Part shown: positions 23,581-28,667 of the stretch, one piece after another
Position numbering within the stretch: the stretch's first letter is position 1
Layout: every line of letters begins with the position of its first letter
Assembly: GCA_030917145.1 (NCBI GenBank)
Contig: JAUPVJ010000041.1
Span: forward strand, 1-31,327
DNA length: 31,327 bases
Direction: 5' to 3'
DNA from: Patescibacteria group bacterium
GTDB lineage: Bacteria; Patescibacteriota; Minisyncoccia; Phycocordibacterales; CAIRYW01
Program-made: the position numbers and the translations under genes
Notes under the pieces: model-generated
Database searches by the model: none
Told to the model about the DNA's origin: nothing
Seen by the model: the letters and a program-made list of their open reading frames with translations, nothing else

Positions 23581-23711
23581 ATCTTGTAGTACAAGATTTA
23601 TGTCGCAAGAATTTCATTTCCGTAAGGAAATGAAATTTTGCGACTATTTTCGAACCACGGGAATCGTGCAGAAAGATTTCTAGCTCCGTAAGGGGATAAA
23701 AATTTTCTGCA
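23581..23711 (+). other. Three tandem hairpins after rnc, two with GUAA tetraloops
   Basis: H1 (23581-23597): ATCTTGT, AGT loop, ACAAGAT, starting right after the rnc stop. H2 (23602-23644): a 19-bp stem with one bulged G (23609) and GTAA loop at 23622-23625, with outer arms GTCGCAA and TTGCGAC. H3 (23667-23711): outer arms TGCAGAAA and TTTCTGCA, again a single unpaired G (23675), an internal loop, and GTAA at 23688-23691. No coding frame covers them and only H3 has a T/A-rich flank. Candidates for RNase III substrates or 3'-end stabilisers. Confidence 0.75.
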
Positions 23712-23718
23712 AAAAAAT

Positions 23719-23740
23719 AATCCGTTCTCTATGACGGATT
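23719..23740 (-). terminator. Terminator of the 38-residue orphan
   Basis: On the minus strand AATCCGT, an 8-nt loop, and ACGGATT, followed by ATTTTTTT. The TAG stop of the orphan lies in the loop. Confidence 0.85.
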
Positions 23741-23845
23741 GCGTTCGTGCTCCCTATGAAGACTCCCGAGGGATCTTTGTTGTAGCCAGATTAGGTAGAC
23801 TGCAAAAAGTAGGATTCCCAGCAATTGTTCGGGGTTGAGATTCAT
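23729..23845 (-). CDS. Tiny single-helix membrane protein, 38 residues
   Basis: Unrecognised. MNLNPEQLLGILLFAVYLIW is followed by LQQRSLGSLHREHERNPS. One hydrophobic helix (about 8-21) has a basic and polar C-terminal tail, typical of small membrane proteins. Support: higher GC than its surroundings, a terminator whose loop holds its stop codon, and a 28-bp inverted-repeat element just upstream. It is antisense to nothing and fills the rnc-smc gap. Because it is so short, it needs conservation evidence to be certain. Confidence 0.45.
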   Translation of the reverse strand: MNLNPEQLLGILLFAVYLIWLQQRSLGSLHREHERNPS

Positions 23846-23855
23846 GATTTGTGTG

Positions 23856-23883
23856 GGTGTAGTAACTAAAAAAATACTACACC
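23856..23883. repeat. Perfect 9-bp inverted repeat between orphan gene and smc
   Basis: GGTGTAGTA (23856-23864) and TACTACACC (23875-23883) around a 10-nt A-rich loop. On the plus strand TATTTTTC follows, so it may be the rnc transcript's terminator. It also lies just upstream of the minus-strand orphan start and 30 nt before the smc -10, so an operator is possible. Confidence 0.65.
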
Positions 23884-23927
23884 TATTTTTCTTTTCTGCA
23901 AACATTTTGTGATATCATATACACACA

Positions 23928-26168
23928 ATGTATCTCAAAAACCTCGAAATCAACGGCTTTAAATCTTTTGGCAAAAAGAGTGTTTTGGAGTTTAACACCC
24001 CAATTACTGCAATTGTAGGTCCAAATGGTTCTGGAAAATCAAACGTAGCCGAGGCCTTTCGATTTGTTCTGGGAGAGCAATCTCTAAAAAGCATGAGAGG
24101 AAAAAAAGGTGAAGATTTGATTTTCAGTGGCTCCAATGAAGCTGTGCGAGGAAACCGAGCGAGCGTAAAACTTACTTTTGATAACAAGAAAAAATTTCTA
24201 AATCTAGACTTCGATGAAGTTTCGATTGAACGTGTGGTTTACAGAGATGGTGGAAATGAATATTTGATAAACGGAAGTAAGGTGCGTCTTCGAGACGTGC
24301 TTGAGCTTTTGGCTTCCGCAAACATTGGTTCAAGTGGACACCACATCATTTCTCAAGGAGAAGCGGACAGAATTTTGCATTCAAACCCGAAAGAAAGACG
24401 AGAGATGATTGAAGATGCTTTGGGAATTAAAATCTATCAATACAAAAAAGAAGAGAGTGAAAAGAGACTTGTAAAAACAGAAGAAAATATAAAACAAGTA
24501 GAATCCCTACGAAGAGAGATCGCTCCTCATTTAAAATTTTTAAAAAAGCAGGTAGAGAAACTTGAAAAAGCAGAGGAGCTACGACTTGAGTTTGTAAATT
24601 CTGCCCGAATATATTTTAAAAAAGAAGCGGTCTTTTTACAAAATGCGCGGGAAGTTATTTTAAATAAAAAGAAAGAGCCAGAGCTTGAGCTACGTGTCTT
24701 AGAGCAAAAACTACAAAAATTACGAGAGATGGTTGAAGAGGGTTTGGAAGGGAAAAAAGAAACCCCAGAGATTTTAGATATCGAGAGAAAGCTTGAAGCC
24801 CTTCGTGAGAAAAAAGATGCGGGACTTCGAGAGCTTGGAAAAATTGAAGGAGAGATTTCTTTTGTGCGACGATCAATTCAAAAAGAAGAACATTTGCAAA
24901 GACAAGAGGAGGGTAAAACTGTGCTTTTGACAGATGTTGAAAAAGTAGAAAGAGAAGTGGCTGAAATCGTGAGTGCGGCTTCTCGGGATCAAAGTGAGAG
25001 TTCTTTCATGAGTGCTGTTTCTCGAATTCAGGTCGCTATTCGTAATTTTATTTTACGTCACAAAGACAGTGTAAATTCTAATACCTTGGTTTCGTTGCAA
25101 AAGGAACTAGCAGACTTAGAAGAAAAGAGAAAAGGTCTTGAAAAAAATGTTGCGGATTTAAAGGAAGACGAGGAAAAGTTATTGCGTCATTATGAAGAAA
25201 AGAAAATCGAACTTGAAAAAGTAAAAGACGAAACTCGTGAAGCTGAAAAAGAAATTTTCAGAATTGTCGCTAGGCAAAATGAAATGCATGTCATTTTGGA
25301 CAAACTAAAGTCTGAAGAAAGAGAAATTTTGTACGCGGGCGAAGTCATGAAGTCCGACATAGGGGATTTTGCTAGTGTTGGAGGAGTGGAGGTGATGAAA
25401 TTTGAAGAAGCGATGATTGATTTTCGCGAGGAGCAAAGGAGTGAGCAACTTGAAAGAAAGCGTCATCTTGAGCGATTAAAAATCAGACTCGAAGAAACAG
25501 GGGTTTCTGGAGGAGCGGATATTATGAAAGAGTACAAAGAAGTAGGGGAAAGAGATGCTTTTCTAGCCTCTGAACTCACAGACCTCGATAGTGCTAAAGC
25601 AGATTTAGAAAAACTCATAAAAGAACTTTCAGAAAAACTAGATCAAGAATTTAAAGAAGGTGTGAAAAAAATCAACGATGAGTTTGGAAAATTCTTTACA
25701 CTTATGTTTGGTGGTGGGCACGCAGGACTACGTGTTGTAAAACAAGAAAAAAGAAAGAAGGCTTTGCCGGAAGATGAAGAGGGTCTCGCTCTTGCAGAGG
25801 AGGTAGAAACAGAAGAGGGAATCGACATCGATGTTTCTTTGCCACACAAGAAAATAAAAGGCCTCATGATGCTTTCAGGAGGAGAAAGAGCTTTGACTTC
25901 AATTGCTCTTCTTTTTGCAATTTCTCAAGTAAATCCTCCGCCATTTGTGATCTTGGACGAGACAGACGCAGCACTCGACGAATCAAACAGTCGAAAATAT
26001 GGCGACATGGTGGAATCTTTGGCGAAACATTCAGAGCTTATTGTGATAACTCACAACAGAGAGACTATGAGCCGAGCTGGAGTACTCTACGGAGTAACTA
26101 TGGGTAAAGACGCTGTTTCTAAGGTTTTGGGGATCTCATTTTCAGATGCAGAGGCGGTAGCCAAGTAA
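23928..26168 (+). CDS. smc: Short SMC-family ATPase without a recognisable hinge
   Basis: 746 residues against about 1,150-1,200 for bacterial SMC. N-terminal head: MYLKNLEINGFKSFGKKSVL, Walker A GPNGSGKSNV (32-41), Q-loop region HHIISQGEADRIL. C-terminal head: signature LSGGERALTSIALLFAI (about 648), Walker B PPFVILDETDAALDE, then IVITHNRETM. The arms are coiled coil (about 165-345 and 390-590) but much shortened. Where the globular hinge should be there are only about 40 residues (about 348-390, SRDQSESSFMSAVSRIQVAI and on), with no GG-rich hinge motifs and no Rad50 CxxC hook. Its role is probably chromosome organisation; how it dimerises is unclear. TGA plus TATCAT (23913-23918) ends 9 nt before the ATG. 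Confidence 0.9.
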   Translation: MYLKNLEINGFKSFGKKSVLEFNTPITAIVGPNGSGKSNVAEAFRFVLGEQSLKSMRGKKGEDLIFSGSNEAVRGNRASVKLTFDNKKKFLNLDFDEVSIERVVYRDGGNEYLINGSKVRLRDVLELLASANIGSSGHHIISQGEADRILHSNPKERREMIEDALGIKIYQYKKEESEKRLVKTEENIKQVESLRREIAPHLKFLKKQVEKLEKAEELRLEFVNSARIYFKKEAVFLQNAREVILNKKKEPELELRVLEQKLQKLREMVEEGLEGKKETPEILDIERKLEALREKKDAGLRELGKIEGEISFVRRSIQKEEHLQRQEEGKTVLLTDVEKVEREVAEIVSAASRDQSESSFMSAVSRIQVAIRNFILRHKDSVNSNTLVSLQKELADLEEKRKGLEKNVADLKEDEEKLLRHYEEKKIELEKVKDETREAEKEIFRIVARQNEMHVILDKLKSEEREILYAGEVMKSDIGDFASVGGVEVMKFEEAMIDFREEQRSEQLERKRHLERLKIRLEETGVSGGADIMKEYKEVGERDAFLASELTDLDSAKADLEKLIKELSEKLDQEFKEGVKKINDEFGKFFTLMFGGGHAGLRVVKQEKRKKALPEDEEGLALAEEVETEEGIDIDVSLPHKKIKGLMMLSGGERALTSIALLFAISQVNPPPFVILDETDAALDESNSRKYGDMVESLAKHSELIVITHNRETMSRAGVLYGVTMGKDAVSKVLGISFSDAEAVAK

Positions 26169-26172
26169 GTTG

Positions 26173-26193
26173 TGATTTTTGTACCACAAAAAT
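26173..26193 (+). terminator. Hairpin after smc
   Basis: GATTTTTGT, ACC loop, ACAAAAATC: a perfect 9-bp stem starting 4 nt after the smc stop, with only a short pyrimidine tail (ATCTTCCC). Weak terminator or 3'-end stabiliser. Confidence 0.5.
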
Positions 26194-26243
26194 CATCTTC
26201 CCTTAAACCTTACCCCTTTCACCTTGGGACCTTCCCTATGTGT

Positions 26244-26272
26244 TTGACCATTTTACCCATATCTGCTACTAT
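26244..26272 (+). promoter_or_regulatory. Promoter of rpsP, leaderless geometry
   Basis: TTGACC (26244-26249), 17-nt spacer, extended TGC plus TACTAT (26267-26272), then exactly 7 nt (CTAATCC) to the ATG at 26280. The predicted transcript starts at the start codon. Confidence 0.88.
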
Positions 26273-26279
26273 CTAATCC

Positions 26280-26585
26280 ATGTTAAAAATACGACTTCAA
26301 AGAGTAGGAAGAAAGCACGAACCGGCATTTAAGATCGTGCTTACTGACTCAAAGAACGGAACTAAAAGTGGGAAATTCCTAGAGGTTTTAGGGTCTCATG
26401 ATTTTCGCTTTGGTGAGCCTCAAATCAAAGCTGATCGAGTAAAATACTGGATCGGAAAGGGTGCTCAAGTTTCTGATACTATGCACAATCTTCTTGTAGA
26501 GAAAAAAGTTGTTGAAGGAAAGAAAAGAAATGTACTTCCTCAAAAGACTCCAATCGTAAAGAAAGAAGCAGAAGTAAAAGCATAA
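26280..26585 (+). CDS. rpsP: Ribosomal protein bS16
   Basis: 101 residues. Small-subunit assembly protein: MLKIRLQRVGRKHEPAFKIV, SKNGTKSGKFLEVLGSHDF, and DRVKYWIGKGAQVSDTMHNL are the family signatures. The C-terminal tail is Lys-rich (LPQKTPIVKKEAEVKA). It heads the classic rpsP-khpA-(rimM)-trmD neighbourhood, but rimM is missing here. A small hairpin (26584-26599, AAACCT/AGGTTT with T-run) begins at its stop codon, and khpA has its own promoter, so this is a separate transcript or weakly coupled. Confidence 0.97.
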   Translation: MLKIRLQRVGRKHEPAFKIVLTDSKNGTKSGKFLEVLGSHDFRFGEPQIKADRVKYWIGKGAQVSDTMHNLLVEKKVVEGKKRNVLPQKTPIVKKEAEVKA

Positions 26586-26602
26586 ACCTCTCTAGGTTTT
26601 TT
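26584..26602 (+). terminator. Small terminator at the rpsP stop
   Basis: AAACCT, CTCT loop, AGGTTT, then further T. The 6-bp stem overlaps the TAA stop, with a short but clear T-run. Confidence 0.65.
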
Positions 26603-26615
26603 AAACAAAAACAAT

Positions 26616-26645
26616 TTGAATTTTTGTATTTGTTTATGCTACAAT
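26616..26645 (+). promoter_or_regulatory. Promoter of khpA
   Basis: TTGAAT (26616-26621), 18-nt spacer, extended TGC plus TACAAT (26640-26645). The leader to 26718 is about 65 nt. It can fold through GCAGT/ACTGC (outer) and TAGGAA/TTCCTA (inner) between about 26654 and 26686. Confidence 0.75.
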
Positions 26646-26717
26646 ATTTGCATGCAGTAATAGGAATATTTCCTAGTCGCAACTGCGCTGTTTAATAGAA
26701 AGTAAAGACCAAACACA

Positions 26718-27029
26718 ATGGAAAGAGACGCACAGTTTCTAGAATTTGTTGTCAAATCTCTTGTTGACAACCAGGATGCAGTAAAGATTAATAGAACAGT
26801 AGACGAAATGGGAGTTTTGCTCTCACTTTCAGTTGACCCAGCTGATATGGGAAAAGTGATCGGACGAGCAGGAAACACTGCTAAAGCTATCCGAACACTA
26901 CTACGAGTAGTTGGAATGAAAAACAACGCTCGAGTAAATCTAAAAATAAATGAACCAGAAGGTTTTGTAAAAGAAGCAACTTCAACAACAAAAACAATTG
27001 ATGAAGCGATGGAAGACCTTAATATCTAG
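26718..27029 (+). CDS. khpA: KH-domain RNA-binding protein (KhpA/YlqC-like)
   Basis: 103 residues, one KH domain. Residues 1-15 (MERDAQFLEFVVKSLVD) are the typical start. The KH signature GKVIGRAGNTAKAIRTLLRV is at about 53-72, followed by a strand (ARVNLKINEP) and a short helical tail. KhpA proteins bind RNA, often with KhpB/Jag, and affect ribosome maturation or cell division in Firmicutes; a general RNA-chaperone role is inferred. It follows rpsP as in many bacteria. Its mRNA has a structured leader of about 65 nt, unlike the leaderless genes nearby, so autoregulation is possible. A strong terminator lies 33 nt past the stop. Confidence 0.93.
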   Translation: MERDAQFLEFVVKSLVDNQDAVKINRTVDEMGVLLSLSVDPADMGKVIGRAGNTAKAIRTLLRVVGMKNNARVNLKINEPEGFVKEATSTTKTIDEAMEDLNI

Positions 27030-27061
27030 CTTAGAGCTTTCAACTTCTAGCTTTCAAGCTT

Positions 27062-27096
27062 AAAAAACAAACTCCGAAAGGAGTTTGTTTTTTTTG
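27062..27096 (+). terminator. Terminator of khpA
   Basis: AAAAAACAAACTCC (27062-27075), GAAA loop, GGAGTTTGTTTTTT (27080-27093) plus more T. Strong. The region 27030-27061 before it holds a short repeat (see findings). Confidence 0.92.
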
Positions 27097-27124
27097 TTGA
27101 CAGGGATTTGAAAAGGGTTAATAT
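27097..27124 (+). promoter_or_regulatory. Promoter of structured RNA A
   Basis: Perfect TTGACA (27097-27102), 16-nt spacer, TAATAT (27119-27124). No open reading frame of note follows; the predicted start is within a few nt of the first paired base of RNA A. Confidence 0.75.
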
Positions 27125-27128
27125 TCGA

Positions 27129-27298
27129 CTTGGTAGACACTCAGTGGCGAAAGACGATCCCTTTGGCCGTCCCAGGATTGTTCCAGTGAGAGGTTCTTTA
27201 CTTGTCGGTAGTCGACAGCGGCTAACTAGCGATTGCCTATAGGTCTGAGAACCTTGTTTACTAAGACGCTTCCGGAGGGTTTCCTCTGGAAGCGTCTT
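27129..27298 (+). ncRNA. Structured non-coding RNA candidate A, with pseudoknot
   Basis: A promoter-to-hairpin unit of about 170 nt with no credible ORF. Pairings found by eye: P1 27129-27138 with 27256-27265 (10 bp, two G-U); P2 CTCAG 27140-27144 with CTGAG 27245-27249; P3 GGCGA 27146-27150 with TTGCC 27233-27237; hairpin P4 27153-27160 with 27175-27182; hairpin P5 AGTGAG 27185-27190 with TTTACT 27197-27202; hairpin P6 TGTCG 27203-27207 with CGACA 27213-27217, directly stacked on P5. The 6-nt P5 loop AGGTTC (27191-27196) is complementary to GAACCT (27249-27254), which is otherwise the unpaired bulge between P1 and P2: a pseudoknot. A 16-bp hairpin at 27263-27298 ends the unit. It lacks the RNase P, SRP, tmRNA and 6S hallmarks I know. 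A riboswitch is unlikely because no gene follows before the next promoter. Confidence 0.7.
27263..27298 (+). terminator. Terminal hairpin of RNA A
   Basis: Sixteen pairs: AAGACGCTTCC plus GGAGG, GTTT loop, CCTCT plus GGAAGCGTCTT (one G-U). The downstream T-tract is poor (TCACTTTGAC), so it may be a processing or stability element rather than a terminator. Its first 3 nt overlap the 3' strand of P1 of RNA A. Confidence 0.65.
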
Positions 27299-27303
27299 TC
27301 ACT

Positions 27304-27331
27304 TTGACTAAATTTTGTTTTAGGGTATTAT
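27304..27331 (+). promoter_or_regulatory. Promoter of structured RNA B
   Basis: TTGACT (27304-27309), 16-nt spacer, TATTAT (27326-27331). Predicted start about 27338. It lies directly behind the terminal hairpin of RNA A. Confidence 0.75.
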
Positions 27332-27337
27332 CCTTTT

Positions 27338-27629
27338 CGGCATAAACGGTTAGGGCGCAGACAAACCACCAAAGTGAAATATCTGGAAGTGGTCCTGCAT
27401 TTAGGGTTCGATTCCCTTAGACCGGATCGAGAAATAGTTCTTTGTACCCAGTATAGGTTGGGAGACTACGATATTCCAGTTTCGGCTGGGGTTGAGTCGC
27501 AAATGTAATACCACCTGCAAGGAATGAAAAGTATCCACGCTATCAAAGCTTCGGCTGAGACGAACGGCGGTCTTTTCAAGATTATTGCTAAGCCGGTCGA
27601 TGGCAACATCGACCGGCTTCTCTCTTTTT
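27338..27629 (+). ncRNA. Structured non-coding RNA candidate B, with tRNA-type T-loop
   Basis: A promoter-to-terminator unit of about 290 nt without a credible ORF. Near its 5' end, AGGG (27403-27406), TTCGATT (27407-27413), CCCT (27414-27417) is a perfect tRNA-style T-arm. Before it, GCAG/CTGC with ACCAC/GTGGT (27357-27398) forms an irregular hairpin, and CGGT (27347-27350) can pair with ACCG (27421-27424), giving a small tRNA-like fold without a D-arm or anticodon. Further on: CCCA/TGGG at 27447-27462; GACT/AGTC (27464-27498) enclosing a TTCG-capped 7-bp hairpin (27474-27491); a second TTCG hairpin (27547-27556); and a small TCTT/AAGA hairpin. No CCA end, tag ORF with a tmRNA-like end, RNase P core or SRP Alu/S motif is recognised. 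Confidence 0.65.
27590..27629 (+). terminator. Strong terminator of RNA B
   Basis: AAGCCGGTCGATG (27590-27602), GCAA tetraloop, CATCGACCGGCTT (27607-27619), then CTCTCTTTTT. Thirteen perfect pairs. The 63 nt from here to trmD hold only an AT-rich TTATCA/CAACTT-type stretch. Confidence 0.93.
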
Positions 27630-27692
27630 ATATTTATGCTATCTTGGTATTTATGACTTATCACTTATCAACTTTCAACTCATAACTTTCTC

Positions 27693-28376
27693 ATGGTTTT
27701 CCACATAATCACATTATTTCCCGAACTTCTTTCCGGCTACCTGTCGGACTCTATTTTGGCGCGGGCAATTTCTGAAAAGAAAGTGTCTGTAAAATTTTAT
27801 AATCCTCGAGATTTTGTAAAAGTAAACAAATCACAAAAGGCGAAAGAAAAGCCATATCTACGTGTCGACGACAAACCGTATGGTGGTGGTCCAGGAATGG
27901 TGATTGAAGCACTTCCTATACTAAAAGCAGTTGAGGGCGCAAAAGCAAAAATTAAAAACCAGAAAGCAAAAATAAAAACTATATTTTTTTCTCCAGGAGG
28001 CAAAAAATTTGATACAGCTTATGCCAAAAACGTTTCTAAAAAATTCACAGATATAATTTTAATTTGCGGTCGTTATGAGGGGATCGATGCAAGAGTAAAA
28101 AAGATATTAAAAGCAGAAGAGGTTTCTGTAGGAGATTTTGTACTTACAGGAGGGGAAATCCCAGCAATGATTCTGATCGACTCAATTTCGCGACAAATCG
28201 AAGGGGTCTTGGGTAACTTTGATTCAAGAGAAGAAGAAAGGGTAGCAAGTTCTGAAGTTTACACTCGACCAGAAGTTTTAGAATATAAGGGGAAGAAATA
28301 CAAGGTACCGAAAGTTTTGCTTAGTGGGAACCACAAGAAAATTGAGGAGTGGAGAGGGAAGAAGTTTTCAGCTTAG
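27693..28376 (+). CDS. trmD: tRNA (guanine37-N1)-methyltransferase
   Basis: 227 residues. Methylates G37 next to the anticodon of several tRNAs with S-adenosylmethionine, preventing frameshifts; a trefoil-knot dimer. Seen: MVFHIITLFPELLSGYL, VDDKPYGGGPGMVIEALP, CGRYEGIDARV, SVGDFVLTGGEIPAMILID, and the C-terminal LLSGNHKKIEEWR. A Lys-rich insertion GAKAKIKNQKAKIKT (about 82-96) is encoded by a tandem repeat (about 27944-27981). rimM and rplS, the usual partners, are absent here. The start ATG has no Shine-Dalgarno sequence; a CATAAC 6 nt upstream could be a leaderless -10. Confidence 0.96.
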   Translation: MVFHIITLFPELLSGYLSDSILARAISEKKVSVKFYNPRDFVKVNKSQKAKEKPYLRVDDKPYGGGPGMVIEALPILKAVEGAKAKIKNQKAKIKTIFFSPGGKKFDTAYAKNVSKKFTDIILICGRYEGIDARVKKILKAEEVSVGDFVLTGGEIPAMILIDSISRQIEGVLGNFDSREEERVASSEVYTRPEVLEYKGKKYKVPKVLLSGNHKKIEEWRGKKFSA

Positions 28377-28400
28377 AGCTTCTTGCTTTCAAGCTTTAGA

Positions 28401-28432
28401 CAAAAAAATAGAGCAAAAGTTTTCCTTTGCTC
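28401..28432 (-). terminator. Terminator of the 54-residue orphan
   Basis: Minus strand: GAGCAAA, about 8-nt loop, TTTGCTC, then TATTTTTTT. The stem starts at the base next to the TAG stop (28433-28435). Confidence 0.88.
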
Positions 28433-28597
28433 CTAGGTCTCGTCAGTCTCGTCTGTCGAGTACGTCACAATCATGAAGCTTAGGCGGTCTACCCAAACGC
28501 TTGTTGCGTGGACTTTGATATTTTTACCCTCCAGCCATTTGGAATAGTTTTGGCATAGTTCCGCGGCGCTTCGGCCAGAAAAGAGCTCTGTTTTCAT
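28433..28597 (-). CDS. Small orphan protein, 54 residues, possibly Cse60-like
   Basis: MKTELFSGRSAAELCQNYSK starts the chain, then WLEGKNIKVHATSVWVDRLS and FMIVTYSTDETDET. The order (strand with LF, helix ending in W-L, strand IKVH, strand FMIVTYS) resembles the small Spore_Cse60-type beta-alpha-beta-beta proteins, a weak match from memory. It has its own promoter (TTGACA at 28631-28636, 17-nt spacer, TTAGAG) and a terminator touching its stop. GC is higher than in the neighbours. It lies between trmD (convergent) and rpoB (divergent). Function unknown. Confidence 0.6.
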   Translation of the reverse strand: MKTELFSGRSAAELCQNYSKWLEGKNIKVHATSVWVDRLSFMIVTYSTDETDET

Positions 28598-28607
28598 AAC
28601 AAATGTA

Positions 28608-28636
28608 CTCTAACACAAATGTTTACATATTGTCAA
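28608..28636 (-). promoter_or_regulatory. Promoter of the 54-residue orphan
   Basis: Perfect TTGACA (28631-28636), 17-nt spacer, TTAGAG (28608-28613), 10 nt before the ATG. Back to back with the rpoB promoter; the -35 boxes are 2 bp apart. Confidence 0.6.
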
Positions 28637-28638
28637 GC

Positions 28639-28667
28639 TTGTGATAAAGTACGGGGAGGGGTATACT
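28639..28667 (+). promoter_or_regulatory. Promoter of rpoB with a long leader
   Basis: TTGTGA (28639-28644), 17-nt spacer, TATACT (28662-28667). The leader to 28840 would be about 165 nt and has no ORF of note. It contains an AT-rich stretch and a GGTT-GTTT-AACC hairpin near 28773-28784. Confidence 0.6.

Noticed and set aside
27338..27629. RNA B as an ordinary tmRNA
   Set aside because: The T-arm is near the 5' end, no matching 5' acceptor strand or CCA end is found, and the frame after GTCGCAAAT does not end in a typical hydrophobic Ala-Ala tag.
27129..27629. RNA A and B as RNase P RNA, SRP RNA or a group I intron
   Set aside because: The conserved P4 core of RNase P, the SRP helix-8 GGAAG/AGCAGCC motif and a convincing group I P7/P3 core were not found. 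The AGACTACGATA stretch near 27463 only superficially resembles an intron element.
27401..27664. Minus-strand ORF of 87 codons across RNA B
   Set aside because: It runs through the terminator and T-arm, has no family features, and the strong promoter and terminator are on the plus strand.
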